Positions 7,693 to 17,023 of a stretch of 64,000 nucleotides of DNA are shown piece by piece. The notes below the pieces were generated by a model, which saw only the letters and a program-made list of their open reading frames with translations, had not been told where the DNA came from and did no database searches. Origin of the DNA: Streptomyces scabiei 87.22. Its GTDB lineage: Bacteria; Actinomycetota; Actinomycetes; Streptomycetales; Streptomycetaceae. Every line of letters begins with the position of its first letter. Positions within the stretch are counted from its first letter, which is position 1. The stretch covers positions 8,618,001 through 8,682,000 of the forward strand of contig NC_013929.1 of assembly GCF_000091305.1 (NCBI RefSeq), written 5' to 3'. A program made the translations under genes and the position numbers.

Positions 7693-9135
7693 TCAGAGGA
7701 TCGCCCCGGGCGTGTAGCCGGCGGCCTCCGGACGCTGCTTCACGATCTCCTCGATCCGCCCGACGACGACGGCGACCTGATCGGCGGCAGCACCCGTGAA
7801 GGAGAGCTTGTCGGCCATCAGCGCGTCCAACTGGGCACGGTCCAGCGGGATGCGGTCGTCGGCGGCGAGCTTGTCGAGGAGTTCGTTGCGCTCGGCGCCC
7901 TGCTCACGCATGGCGAGCGCGGAGGCGACGGCGTTCTCCTTGATGGCCTCGTGCGCGACCTCGCGGCCGACACCGGCGCGCACGGCGCCCATCAGCACCT
8001 TGGTGGTGGCGAGGAACGGCAGGTAGCGGTCCAGCTCGCGGGCGACGACGGCCGGGAAGGCACCGAACTCGTCGAGGACGGTGAGGAACGTCTCCAGCAG
8101 GCCGTCCAGCGCGAAGAACGCGTCCGGCAGCGCGACCCGGCGGACCACCGAGCAGGACACGTCGCCCTCGTTCCACTGGTCGCCCGCCAGCTCACCGGTC
8201 ATCGACGCGTAGCCGCGCAGGATGACCATGAGACCGTTGACGCGCTCGCAGGAGCGGGTGTTCATCTTGTGCGGCATCGCGGAGGAGCCGACCTGGCCCG
8301 GCTTGAAGCCCTCGGTCACCAGCTCGTGCCCGGCCATCAGCCGGATCGTCTTGGCGATCGACGAGGGCGCCGCGGCGACCTGCACGAGAGCCGTCACGAC
8401 GTCGTAGTCGAGCGAGCGGGGGTAGACCTGCCCCACCGAGGTGAACGCCTGGGCGAAGCCGAGGTGCCCGGCGATCCGGTCCTCCAGCTCCGCCAGCTTG
8501 GCGGCGTCCCCGCCCAGCAGGTCCAGCATGTCCTGGGCCGTGCCGACCGGGCCCTTGATGCCGCGCAGCGGGTAGCGGCCGAGCAGTTCCTCGACGCGCC
8601 CGTACGCCACCAGCAGCTCGTCGGCGGCGGTCGCGAACCGCTTGCCGAGGGTGGTGGCCTGCGCGGCCACGTTGTGCGAGCGGCCAGCCATGACCAGCTC
8701 GCCGTACTCACCGGCCAGCTTGGCGAGGCGGGCCAGCACGGCCACCGTACGGTCGCGCACCAGCTCCAGGGAGAGCCGGATCTGCAGCTGCTCGACGTTC
8801 TCGGTGAGGTCGCGGGAGGTCATGCCCTTGTGCACGTGCTCGTGCCCGGCGAGGTCGTTGAACTCCTCGATCCGCGCCTTCACGTCGTGCCGGGTGACCT
8901 TCTCGCGCTCGGCGATGGAGGCCAGGTCGACGGTGTCGAGGACCCGCTCGTAGTCGGCGAGGGCCTCGTCCGGCACCTCGATGCCGAGGTCCTTCTGCGC
9001 CCGCAGCACGGCCAGCCAGAGCCGCCGCTCCAGCCTCACCTTCTGCTCGGGCGACCAGAGCGTGGCGAGCTCGGCGGAGGCGTAGCGTCCGGCGAGGACG
9101 TTGGGGATGCGGGGCTTGGCTGGCGCGGAAGTCAC
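7693..9135 (-). CDS. purB: Adenylosuccinate lyase
   Basis: 480 residues, full length for the family. It catalyses two fumarate-releasing steps of purine synthesis, SAICAR to AICAR and adenylosuccinate to AMP, as a homotetramer in the cytoplasm. The fumarase/aspartase-superfamily signature is intact at GSSAMPHKMNTRSCERVNGL, with the substrate loop MTSRDLTENVEQLQ and the conserved SHNVAAQATTLGKR segment. The ATG is followed by a short Ala/Pro leader. mug follows with essentially no gap. Confidence 0.97.
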   Translation of the reverse strand: MTSAPAKPRIPNVLAGRYASAELATLWSPEQKVRLERRLWLAVLRAQKDLGIEVPDEALADYERVLDTVDLASIAEREKVTRHDVKARIEEFNDLAGHEHVHKGMTSRDLTENVEQLQIRLSLELVRDRTVAVLARLAKLAGEYGELVMAGRSHNVAAQATTLGKRFATAADELLVAYGRVEELLGRYPLRGIKGPVGTAQDMLDLLGGDAAKLAELEDRIAGHLGFAQAFTSVGQVYPRSLDYDVVTALVQVAAAPSSIAKTIRLMAGHELVTEGFKPGQVGSSAMPHKMNTRSCERVNGLMVILRGYASMTGELAGDQWNEGDVSCSVVRRVALPDAFFALDGLLETFLTVLDEFGAFPAVVARELDRYLPFLATTKVLMGAVRAGVGREVAHEAIKENAVASALAMREQGAERNELLDKLAADDRIPLDRAQLDALMADKLSFTGAAADQVAVVVGRIEEIVKQRPEAAGYTPGAIL

Positions 9136-9264
9136 GTGTACGGATTCTACTGGCGATTCGTGCAGGTCGGCGCCGAGGGTCTCTTCGGAGGAACCTACGA
9201 AGCCCGGCCGGGGCGGTCGGGAGGCGTGGCGGGGAGCCTCCCGCGCCCGCAGGCCTCCGCGCCC

Positions 9265-9603
9265 TCAGCGCCCGTCCGCCAGCTCCGCCAGGACGTCCCC
9301 GTGGCACGGCTCCGGTGCGCACCAGCAGGCCAGGGTCTTGCCACGCAGCTCCGGGACGAGGGCCATCAGCTCGGGGTCGGACGTCAGGTACTCCCGGTAC
9401 TTCGCCATCACCTCGGCCCGTGTCCCGTCGCGCTTCTTCTTCTCGGTGTCGTACTGGAACGGGTTGAACAGCGGATGCCGTGGCAGGTCCCAGTGGCCCA
9501 TGGTCCAGCGGCGGCCGATGTACACCACGTCGCCGGGGGCGAATTCCAGCCGGGGCCCGAAGTCGCGGATGCGGCCCTTGAGGTTGATCACGGTCGTGGT
9601 CAC
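9265..9603 (-). CDS. DUF4326-domain protein
   Basis: 112 residues, GTG start. The terminal motif LACWCAPEPCHGDVLAEL is diagnostic of DUF4326, with three cysteines and a histidine that could bind metal. The N-terminal part (DVVYIGRRWTMGHWDLPRHP) matches the family pattern of phage and actinobacterial members. Function unknown. It lies between purB and the lodB-like gene, transcribed in the same direction as both, with ~60-130 bp gaps. Confidence 0.8.
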   Translation of the reverse strand: MTTTVINLKGRIRDFGPRLEFAPGDVVYIGRRWTMGHWDLPRHPLFNPFQYDTEKKKRDGTRAEVMAKYREYLTSDPELMALVPELRGKTLACWCAPEPCHGDVLAELADGR

Positions 9604-9664
9604 ACACGCCTCCCGGTACGGCGGCTCCCTACGCTAGCGGGCCCTCCTGCGGCAGCAACTCGGA

Positions 9665-10855
9665 TCATGAGGCGCTGGGCTCCTCCTGAGGTCGGGAGGA
9701 CGGGTCGGGGAGCCCGGCCAGGCGCCGCGCCCAGAAGGCGCGGTCGGTCCAGCGGGCCTCCTGGGCGTGGATGGCACGGTGGCCGCGCAGATAGGCGTGC
9801 CGTGCGGCCGCGACCTTGTCGGCGTACGCGGCGAGGGCCGAGTCCGAGCCGGAGCGGGCGTGACCCAGGCGGGTGTCGACGGCCAGGCCCGCGCCCAGCC
9901 CGGTGTAGAGCGCGGTCAGCACGCCCTGGGAGGAGAGCGGGTCGAACGCGACCGCCGCGTCCCCGGCGGCGGTCCAGCCGTCTCCGTACACCGTGTCCAG
10001 GTGCGCCGTGTGCGCCGCGGCCCGGCGGGGCGCGGCAGGCGACGGGGGCCCGTTCCGCCGGGCCCATCGGGACATGTGGCGGGTGGCCGACATCCGTCGG
10101 TGGAAGTGGCGTGCGGTGTGGGACGCGGCGGGCAGGTCGGCGTCGGTGAAGTAGGCGACCAGGCGCCCGCCGGAGGGCTGCGGGGCGGTGTACCACCAGC
10201 CGTTCTCGTCGGACTCGACGAGGGAACGGCGGTCGGTGTCCAGCGGATCCGCCTCCAGGGGCACGTACAGAGCGGTGAGCCGGTCCGCGACCCGCCGCCG
10301 GGCCCCGCACCGGACGGCGATCGCGGCGGCGCGGCCGGTGGCGTCGATCACCCAGCGGCAGCGCACCGTACGCTCGCCACCGGACCGGGTACCGGCGGGG
10401 CCGGTGCCGCCGCGCAGGGCCAGGGTCCAGCCGCCGTCCGGCGTCCGCGCGGTGTCGCGGACGGCCGAGCCCTCGGCGACCTCGGCCCCCGCCGCGCGCG
10501 AGGCGTCGCGCAGCCGCCGGTCGAACAGCCGCCGGTCGAGGTGCCAGCCGTGGCCGTGCGGGTCGTTGATGAAGTCCACGGCGTGCAGGCCGGCCGTCCC
10601 CCACGCCGACAGGCTGCCGTAGCAGGGCAGATGCCCGGAGCCGAGAACCCCGTCGGCGACGCCGAGGTCGCCGAGCAGGACCCGTCCGGCGGGCACGAGC
10701 GTCTCGCCGACCTTGGGCGCCCCGGTGCCGGCGTCCGCCAGCAGGACCGTACGGCCGGCACGGGCGAGCACGAGCGCGGCGGCACAGCCGGCCGGGCCGC
10801 CGCCCGCCACCACGACGTCGTAGGTGTCCGTGCCGGGAGCGGGTGCGGCGCTCAC
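9665..10855 (-). CDS. lodB: LodB-like FAD-dependent oxidoreductase (quinoprotein maturation)
   Basis: 396 residues of the PHBH/geranylgeranyl-reductase-like flavoprotein fold. The N-terminal dinucleotide motif is VVVAGGGPAGCAAALVLARA, and a second FAD site is AAGDAAVAFDPLSSQG. In Marinomonas, LodB is required to form the cysteine tryptophylquinone cofactor of LodA. The GTG start overlaps the stop of the upstream lodA-like gene in GTGA, implying translational coupling, which strongly supports this partnership. A tailoring halogenase or monooxygenase role is the main alternative but fits the context less well. Confidence 0.82.
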   Translation of the reverse strand: MSAAPAPGTDTYDVVVAGGGPAGCAAALVLARAGRTVLLADAGTGAPKVGETLVPAGRVLLGDLGVADGVLGSGHLPCYGSLSAWGTAGLHAVDFINDPHGHGWHLDRRLFDRRLRDASRAAGAEVAEGSAVRDTARTPDGGWTLALRGGTGPAGTRSGGERTVRCRWVIDATGRAAAIAVRCGARRRVADRLTALYVPLEADPLDTDRRSLVESDENGWWYTAPQPSGGRLVAYFTDADLPAASHTARHFHRRMSATRHMSRWARRNGPPSPAAPRRAAAHTAHLDTVYGDGWTAAGDAAVAFDPLSSQGVLTALYTGLGAGLAVDTRLGHARSGSDSALAAYADKVAAARHAYLRGHRAIHAQEARWTDRAFWARRLAGLPDPSSRPQEEPSAS

Positions 10856-12873
10856 CGCGCGTCGCGGAAGGGGTCGAGTATCTCCAGATATCCGGCGGTG
10901 ATCTCCTCCGGGCGGTAACCGGTCGCCCTGGCGGCCTCGCCGATCGCCCGTGCCGCGGCCTCGGCCTCGGCGGTCTCCGGGGAGAGCCTTCCTTCGGGCC
11001 GCACGCCCGCCGCCGCGGACATCACGTGCGGACCCGCCTCGGGCACGTGCAGGTTGACGAGGTTCGCCGTGTCGGGTGCCTGGGCGAGCGGTTGTCCCGG
11101 GCGCGACTCCACCAGGATCCGGTCCGGGAACTTCCCGTCGCCGACGGTGTAGTCGCGCACCTCGACGATGCCGAGTTTGTACCAGTCCTTGATCATCTGG
11201 GTGCGCTGCTGGTTCATGGTGCCGCTGAGGCCGCGCAGCCAGGTCGCCCGTCGCTCGAACGCCTCCTCCCGCGCGCTGTCGTCGCTCCCGGTCGACGGCG
11301 TGTTGACCTTCTCGAAGTCCTCCAGTTTGAGGACATGGTTGGGTACCTGGGCGGGCCAGAAGGTCGGCAGGTAGGGGCTGTACCGGGGCCCCAGATTGGC
11401 CAGCACCTCGTAGCCGGAGCGGCAGCTGGCGGTGTCCGCCTGCCAGGGGGCGGCCATCCAGCGGGTGAGGTCTCCGGGTCCCTGTGCGTGCAGGGGACCG
11501 TTGGCGGCGACCGCCTCCTGCGCGGTGAGGGTGGGCCCGTAGTCGGGCTCCGCGGTGCCGGCGGCGCGGTGCCGGATGCGGAAGGGGTCACCGAACATGC
11601 TCGCGTGCCTGATCGGCCAGGTGACCTCGCACCCCGGGTGGAACGCGTCGGCGGCGCAGTTCTCCAGGGCCGCCCGGTCCAGCAGCCCCGGCTGCTCACC
11701 GACAGGGGCGTCGTCGACCGTGGGGCGCGGCTGCCGCAGGGATCCGGCCCGGAACGCCCCGTCAGCCCAGCGCTGCAGCATCCAGTCCTGGGTCGGGGAG
11801 AGCACCAGGTGCTGGCGTACGGACTTGGGCTTGCTGGCCATGGCGTCGCCGTAGATCCACGGCCACGGCTGCGGGGACTTCCCGTCCCGGTCGTAGTCGC
11901 GCAGGGCGGCGTACGTCTGGCGGCGCAGTTCCCGGGTCCGGTCGGAGGGATCGGCGAGCCTCTTGCGCATGGCGGGCGAGAGGAAGAAGTGGGGGCCGTT
12001 CCAGCCGAACTGTGCCGCGAAACCGTGGTTGACCCACTGCAGATCGCAGAAGCGGCGCAGGATCGGCTCGATGTGGTCGGTGTACGAGATCTGCTGGGGG
12101 CGGGTCAGTGAACCGGCCTGGACGAAGACGTCGAAGAGCAGGTCGTGGAGGGTGCGGACGGACTTCACGCCGGGGGCGTAGTGCGGAGGCCCCACCACGA
12201 CCCAGGCCGGAGCGGCGGTCAGATCCTTGCCGTCGATGCGGACCTTCGCCGTCACCGGGCCGTCGGACACGTCGTCGTACCAGGTGTTGTTGTTGGCGAC
12301 CCCGGTGATCGGCTGGTTCTTGTACGAGGCGGAGTTGCCCCGGCCGCCGAGCACCACCAGGCGGCCGTCGGAACGCGTGGAGATCTCGCCGAGGTACACC
12401 GCCTTTCCCATGATCTTGCCGGTGTCGAACTTCTGCGTCTCGGTCTTCGAGCCGAGGACGGTGCGGCTTCCGGGGTCGTTGACCAGCTTCTTCCGCTCGG
12501 CGCCCACGACGTCGGCATTGCGCAGGGCGTACTGCTCCGCCGCGAGCGTCTTGCCCTCGGGGATGTCCAGCGCGAGATGGAACTGGTACCAGGCGGCCTT
12601 CTTGTTGGCCAGGTGCACCGTCCACTGGATCTCGGAGACACCCTCGACGCCCGGCTTCAGCTCCCTCACCACCTCGCCCGCGGCGTTGTAGCCGTACACA
12701 CGGAACCGTGCGGCCTGCCTGCGGAGCGCACCGGAAGCGTCCTTGTAGGAGCCGGGATCCGCCGGTTCCTGGTCCGGTGATTCCGGGCCGATGAAGGGTG
12801 CTTCGGCGCTGTTGCCGACCCGGGCGACCCCGATGGCGGGGTGAATCTTCACCTTCACGATCTGACTGTCCAT
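10852..12873 (-). CDS. lodA: LodA/GoxA-family CTQ-dependent amino-acid oxidase
   Basis: 673 residues. The N-terminal signature IHPAIGVARVGNS is typical of LodA-like quinoproteins, which oxidise amino acids (lysine epsilon- or glycine oxidase) and release ammonia and H2O2. Candidate CTQ cofactor residues are Cys415 (HPGCEVTW) and Trp477 (APWQADTASC), 62 apart; LodA uses Cys516 and Trp581, 65 apart, by memory. FWPAQVPNHVL is a further conserved segment. No classical signal peptide. Coupled to lodB by a 4-nt overlap. Substrate cannot be assigned from sequence. An unusual 19-bp palindrome lies about 40 bp upstream. Confidence 0.88.
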   Translation of the reverse strand: MDSQIVKVKIHPAIGVARVGNSAEAPFIGPESPDQEPADPGSYKDASGALRRQAARFRVYGYNAAGEVVRELKPGVEGVSEIQWTVHLANKKAAWYQFHLALDIPEGKTLAAEQYALRNADVVGAERKKLVNDPGSRTVLGSKTETQKFDTGKIMGKAVYLGEISTRSDGRLVVLGGRGNSASYKNQPITGVANNNTWYDDVSDGPVTAKVRIDGKDLTAAPAWVVVGPPHYAPGVKSVRTLHDLLFDVFVQAGSLTRPQQISYTDHIEPILRRFCDLQWVNHGFAAQFGWNGPHFFLSPAMRKRLADPSDRTRELRRQTYAALRDYDRDGKSPQPWPWIYGDAMASKPKSVRQHLVLSPTQDWMLQRWADGAFRAGSLRQPRPTVDDAPVGEQPGLLDRAALENCAADAFHPGCEVTWPIRHASMFGDPFRIRHRAAGTAEPDYGPTLTAQEAVAANGPLHAQGPGDLTRWMAAPWQADTASCRSGYEVLANLGPRYSPYLPTFWPAQVPNHVLKLEDFEKVNTPSTGSDDSAREEAFERRATWLRGLSGTMNQQRTQMIKDWYKLGIVEVRDYTVGDGKFPDRILVESRPGQPLAQAPDTANLVNLHVPEAGPHVMSAAAGVRPEGRLSPETAEAEAAARAIGEAARATGYRPEEITAGYLEILDPFRDAR

Positions 12874-12910
12874 CGAAGAACCTTCCGTCGGGAACCGCCG
12901 GGATGCGGTC

Positions 12911-12929
12911 TCGAACGTTAGACGTTCGA
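12911..12929 (-). promoter_or_regulatory. Palindromic operator at the lodA promoter
   Basis: Perfect eight-base arms TCGAACGT and ACGTTCGA separated by TAG. On the lodA strand the centre contains TAACGT, a good -10 about 42 nt before the ATG, so a bound repressor would block initiation. No regulator gene is adjacent. Confidence 0.65.
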
Positions 12930-13078
12930 TTTCGCCCGGGGGTCACACCGCCGCGGGAGCCGATCGACGTCGACGGTCCCCCGCCGTCCGCCGACTGCCG
13001 TCGCACGCCCGCGAGTTCGCCCCGGCCGTCGGAGTGTGCGGCCGCACCCGAGGAGATCGCCGACGGAGCTCACCGGAC

Positions 13079-13110
13079 GCGGTCTCGCGAGGCTGCGGTC
13101 TCGCGAGGGT
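13079..13110. repeat. Tandem 16-bp duplication
   Basis: Two head-to-tail copies of GCGGTCTCGCGAGGCT (second copy one base different), each containing the palindrome CTCGCGAG, lie just downstream of the SGNH hydrolase stop in the 253-bp gap to lodA. Confidence 0.7.
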
Positions 13111-13126
13111 GCGGGAAGGCTCCGGG

Positions 13127-13966
13127 TCAGGGGCCCACCCGGCGCCAGTCCGTCACCGGGCCGGGGGCCGTGTGGTCCGCGGGGGTGACCCAGAACGCCT
13201 GGCCCAGCTCGGCGCTGAAGTGTGCGCCCGACCGGCCGTCCCCCGAGGAGCGGCCGGTGAGGCGGCGCGCGATCCACGGCAGCAGGTACTGCCGGGTGAA
13301 CCGGGCGTGGGCCACCTGGCGGGCGGCCCAGCCGGGCGGCGGCGTCAGCGGCATCGGCGTCCGCCACTCCGGGTCCTCGGCCTCGTAGCCGAGCGTCTGC
13401 CAGACCGCCTCGGCGACCCGGCGGTGTCCTTCGGGCGTCAGGTGCAGCCGGTCCACGTCCCAGATGCGCGGGTCGCTGAGCGACGAGGCGCCGTACAGGT
13501 CCACGACGAGGGCGCCGTGGCGGGCGGCCAGCTCGTCGACGTAGGTGAACAGTTCCTCCATGCGCGGCCGGAACCGCTGCTGGACGGGGCCCTCGCGGCC
13601 CGGGCTGCGCATCAGGACGAGCTGCTTGCAGGAGGGGGCCAGACGCTCCACGGCCTCCTCCAGCAGGCCCCGCACCCGGCCCATGTCGCACTTGGGCCGG
13701 AGCGTGTCGTTGAGGCCGCCGACCAGGGTGATCACGTCCGCCTCCATGGCGGCCGCGACCTCCACCTGCTCGGCGACGATCTGGCCGATCAGCTTTCCGC
13801 GCACCGCGAGGTTGGCGTACCGGAAGCCGGGTGTCCGCGCGGCCATACGGCCGGCGAGGAGGTCGGCCCAGCCCCGGTACGAACCGTCGGGGAGGAGGTC
13901 GGACATCCCCTCGGTGAAGGAGTCGCCGACCGAGACAAGGCTGGAATACGTGGGATTCGTCTGCAT
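13127..13966 (-). CDS. SGNH/GDSL-family hydrolase
   Basis: 279 residues with the four SGNH blocks: SVGDSFTEG (nucleophile Ser), the Gly block around ANLAVRG, the Asn block GGLND, and DVDRLHLTPEGH carrying the Asp-His pair. Members are esterases, lipases or carbohydrate deacetylases. The ATG at MQTNPTYSSL is chosen because the fold starts at once; a longer in-frame start 23 codons upstream adds only polar residues. There is no signal peptide, so a cytoplasmic location is likely. The C-terminal ~60 residues (PPGWAARQVAHARFTRQYLL) are an added tail seen in actinobacterial members. Confidence 0.9.
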   Translation of the reverse strand: MQTNPTYSSLVSVGDSFTEGMSDLLPDGSYRGWADLLAGRMAARTPGFRYANLAVRGKLIGQIVAEQVEVAAAMEADVITLVGGLNDTLRPKCDMGRVRGLLEEAVERLAPSCKQLVLMRSPGREGPVQQRFRPRMEELFTYVDELAARHGALVVDLYGASSLSDPRIWDVDRLHLTPEGHRRVAEAVWQTLGYEAEDPEWRTPMPLTPPPGWAARQVAHARFTRQYLLPWIARRLTGRSSGDGRSGAHFSAELGQAFWVTPADHTAPGPVTDWRRVGP

Positions 13967-14031
13967 GGCGCCAACGATGGTAACGCGTTCACATACCCTA
14001 CGGTCGGTAGGCTTCCCCTCGCCGACGAACG

Positions 14032-15048
14032 TCACACGGCCGGCTGCCCGAACAGCTCCCGCAGTACGTCCTCCATGGTCACGATGCCCGCGAGCCGCCC
14101 GTCCTCGCCCAGGACGGCCGCCAGATGCGTCCGGCTGCGGCGCATCGCGCTGAGCACGTCGTCCAGCGGGGTCGTCTCGCGGACCCGGGCGATGGACCGC
14201 ATGTCCCGCACGGAGAACGGCACGTCGCGCGGGGTCGCGTCGAGCGCGTCCTTCACATGGAGATAGCCCACGATCCGGCGCCCCTCGTCCACCACCGGGA
14301 AACGGGAGAACCCGGACTCGGCCGACAGCCGCTCCAGCTCCTCGGGGGTGACCCCCATGCCCGCGTAGACGACCCGCTCCAGCGGGAGCACGACGTCACG
14401 CACCGGCCGCCGCCCCAGTTCCAGCGCGTCGCGCAGCCGCTCCTGCGCGCGGTCGTCGATCAGTCCCGCCTCGCTGGAGTCCCGGACCAGACGGGCGAGC
14501 TCGGTGTCCGAGAAGGTCGCCGCGACCTCGTCCTTCGTCTCGATCCGCATGAGCTTGAGCAGGGTGTTCGCGAAGGCGTTGACCGTGAAGATCACCGGGC
14601 GCAGCGCCCGCGAGAGGGTCACCAGCGGCGGGCCGAGCAGCAGCGCGCTGCGTACCGGCTCGGCCAGGGCGATGTTCTTCGGGACCATCTCGCCGAGCAG
14701 CATGTGCAGATACGTGGCGAGCGTCAGGGCGATCACGAAGGACACCACGTGGCCCGCGCCCTCCGGTACGCCCACCGCGTGGAACAGCGGCTCCAACAGG
14801 TGCGCGATCGCGGGCTCCGCGACCACACCGAGGACCAGGGTGCACAGCGTGATGCCGAGTTGCGCGGCCGCCATCAGCGCGGACACGTGCTGCAGACCCC
14901 ACAGCACGCTGCGGGCCCGCCGGTCGCCCTGTTCGGCGTACGGCTCGATCTGGCTGCGGCGCACCGAGATCAGGGCGAACTCGGCGCCCACGAAGAAGGC
15001 GTTGACGACCAGCGTCGCGAAACCGATCAGCAGCTGGACGGCGGTCAT
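14032..15048 (-). CDS. CNNM/CorC-type membrane protein with CBS pair
   Basis: 338 residues: DUF21/CNNM domain with about four membrane segments (~1-195, e.g. LLIGFATLVVNAFFVGAEFA), then two CBS domains (~215-335, FPVVDEGRRIVGYLHVKDAL and GIVTMEDVLRELFG). CNNM proteins act in Mg2+/Co2+ homeostasis; the older hemolysin label is historical. It lacks the C-terminal CorC/HlyC domain that its upstream partner has. Its ATG overlaps that partner's stop (ATGA), so the two are coupled and may form a heteromeric transporter (inference). Confidence 0.9.
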   Translation of the reverse strand: MTAVQLLIGFATLVVNAFFVGAEFALISVRRSQIEPYAEQGDRRARSVLWGLQHVSALMAAAQLGITLCTLVLGVVAEPAIAHLLEPLFHAVGVPEGAGHVVSFVIALTLATYLHMLLGEMVPKNIALAEPVRSALLLGPPLVTLSRALRPVIFTVNAFANTLLKLMRIETKDEVAATFSDTELARLVRDSSEAGLIDDRAQERLRDALELGRRPVRDVVLPLERVVYAGMGVTPEELERLSAESGFSRFPVVDEGRRIVGYLHVKDALDATPRDVPFSVRDMRSIARVRETTPLDDVLSAMRRSRTHLAAVLGEDGRLAGIVTMEDVLRELFGQPAV

Positions 15049-16382
15049 CGCGTCTCCTCCTCGTGCTCCTCGACGGACGGGACCGGCGCGTGCAGCAGCA
15101 CCCGCGCGGCCCGGCGTCCGGCGGCGTCCACCACGTCGAGCCGCCAGCCGGCCACCGCCACGGTGTCGCCGACGGCCGGGATACGGCCCAGCTCGGTGGC
15201 GACGAGTCCGGCGAGCGTCTCGTACGGTCCGTCCGGGGCGCGCAGGCCCACCCGGGCCAGCTGGTCGGTGCGGGCCGCGCCGTCGGCCGAGTACAGCTCG
15301 CGGCCGTGCTCGTCGGTGCCCACGGGGGCCAGGTCGGGCGTCTCGTGCGGGTCGTGCTCGTCCCGCACCTCGCCGACGACCTCCTCGACGATGTCCTCCA
15401 GGGTCACGACGCCGGCCGTGCCGCCGTACTCGTCGATGACGACGGCCATCGTGCGCTTGCCCGAGAGCCGGTCCAGCACGCGGTCGACGGTGAGCGACTC
15501 GGGGACGAGCAGCGGCTCGCGCAGCAGCTCCGCGACGGAGGTGCGCAGCCGGCGCGCGGCGGGCACGGCGAGGACGTCCTTGATGTGCACGGTGCCGACC
15601 ACCGAGTCGAGGCTGCCGCGGTAGACGGGGAAGCGGGACAGGCCGGTGGCCCGGGTCGCGTTCGCCACGTCCTCGCAGGTCGCCTGGGCGTCCAGGGCGA
15701 TGACCTGGACGCGCGGGGTCATCACGTTCTCCGCGGTGAGATCGGCGAGGTTCAGCGTCCGGACGAACAGCTCGGCGGTGTCCGGCTCCAGGGCGCCCTC
15801 CTTGGCCGAGTGCCGGGCGAGGGCGGCCAGCTCCTGGGGGCCCCGCGCGGAGGCCAGCTCCTCGGCGGGCTCGATGCCCAGCAGGCGCACGAGACGGTTG
15901 GCGGTGTTGTTGAGGTGGGTGATGAACGGGCGGAACGCGGCACTGAACCAGCGCTGCGGGTTCGCCACCTTCTTCGCCACCGGCAGCGGCGCGGAGATCG
16001 CCCAGTTCTTGGGCACCAGCTCGCCGACGACCATCAGCACGACGGTCGACAGGGCCGTGCCGATCACCAGCGCCACCGAGCTGGACGCGGAGGCGGGCAC
16101 GCCGACCGCCTCCAGCGGGCCCGCGATCAGTTTCGCGATGGACGGCTCGGCGAGCATGCCGACGACCAGGTTGGTGACGGTGATGCCGAGCTGGGCGCCG
16201 GAGAGCTGGAAGGTCAGATTCCGTACGGCCTTGAGGGCGCCGGCGGCACCCCGCTCGCCTCGCTCCACGGCCCGTTCCAGGCGGGCCCGGTCGACCGTGG
16301 TCAGCGAGAACTCGGCGGCGACGAAGGCGCCGCAGATCAGCGAGAGCAGCACCGCCACCAGAAGGAGGAGCACTTCGGTCAT
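15045..16382 (-). CDS. CNNM/CorC-type membrane protein with CBS and CorC_HlyC domains
   Basis: 445 residues: N-terminal CNNM domain with four membrane segments (~1-190, LLLLVAVLLSLICGAFVAAE), CBS pair (~215-330, VVIDEYGGTAGVVTLEDIVE) and a C-terminal CorC_HlyC FAD-binding-like domain (~345-435, VGDTVAVAGWRLDVVDAAGR). It is the first gene of a two-gene unit with the shorter CNNM protein, coupled by ATGA. Likely role: divalent-cation export or sensing at the membrane. The 215 bp upstream contain no gene; the promoter is presumably there. Confidence 0.92.
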   Translation of the reverse strand: MTEVLLLLVAVLLSLICGAFVAAEFSLTTVDRARLERAVERGERGAAGALKAVRNLTFQLSGAQLGITVTNLVVGMLAEPSIAKLIAGPLEAVGVPASASSSVALVIGTALSTVVLMVVGELVPKNWAISAPLPVAKKVANPQRWFSAAFRPFITHLNNTANRLVRLLGIEPAEELASARGPQELAALARHSAKEGALEPDTAELFVRTLNLADLTAENVMTPRVQVIALDAQATCEDVANATRATGLSRFPVYRGSLDSVVGTVHIKDVLAVPAARRLRTSVAELLREPLLVPESLTVDRVLDRLSGKRTMAVVIDEYGGTAGVVTLEDIVEEVVGEVRDEHDPHETPDLAPVGTDEHGRELYSADGAARTDQLARVGLRAPDGPYETLAGLVATELGRIPAVGDTVAVAGWRLDVVDAAGRRAARVLLHAPVPSVEEHEEETR

Positions 16383-16597
16383 CGGGTCACCTCCGTCCCA
16401 GGATCGGGCAGGGACGTGAGGAACGCGCGATGTCGTGCACCGGCTCGGGTACCCGCGGTACCGGGCCGCGTACTGGGAGGCTCGCCCATGGGCGGACGCT
16501 CACAACCTTTCCGTAGAGGTTGACTGGTCCACCCATGGTAAAGGACCGGCAAAGTGCCTCCCTCGCCTCGACGCATGCCCTGCAGTACGCCCGGGTC

Positions 16598-17023
16598 TCA
16601 GCCTCCGAGCGGCTTCACCCACCGCCGCCACTTCTCCTCGGGCGCGTACCCGGCGGCCCGCCACGCATGCTGGGCCGTCTCGTTGCGCACGAGCACCATC
16701 GCGTCGCCGCGCCGCCCGCCGAGTCCGAGGAACCGCTCCTCGGCCGCCGTGAGCAGGGCCGAACCGATGCCCCGGCGCCGCCGCTCGGGGTGCACGGCGA
16801 GCCGGTACAGGTGGCACCGCCAGCCGTCGAAACCGGCGATGACGGTGCCCACCAGCTCGCCGTCCAGCTCGGCCAGGATCAGCGTCTCGGGGTCACGCGC
16901 CACCAGCCGCTCGACGCCCTCCCGGTCGTCGCTGATGCTCGTGCCCTCGGCCGCCGCCTTCCAGAAGGCGAGGACGGCGTCGAGGTCGTCGGGCGTCGCG
17001 GCCCGTATGCGCAGGTCGGTCAT
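16598..17023 (-). CDS. GNAT-family N-acetyltransferase
   Basis: 141 residues, one GNAT domain. Motif A, the acetyl-CoA pyrophosphate loop, reads RLAVHPERRRRGIGSALL. Beta-strand 4 is ELVGTVIAGFDGWRCHLYRL, and the C-terminal AWRAAGYAPEEKWRRWVK matches the usual final strands. The start is set at MTDLRIRAATPDD, which begins the first GNAT strand. Acceptor substrate unknown; the short RimI-like layout would suit a small molecule or protein N-terminus. Confidence 0.88.
   Translation of the reverse strand: MTDLRIRAATPDDLDAVLAFWKAAAEGTSISDDREGVERLVARDPETLILAELDGELVGTVIAGFDGWRCHLYRLAVHPERRRRGIGSALLTAAEERFLGLGGRRGDAMVLVRNETAQHAWRAAGYAPEEKWRRWVKPLGG

Noticed and set aside
9665..10855. Flavin-dependent halogenase
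   Set aside because: The FAD motifs would allow it, but coupling to lodA and absence of a biosynthetic cluster favour LodB.
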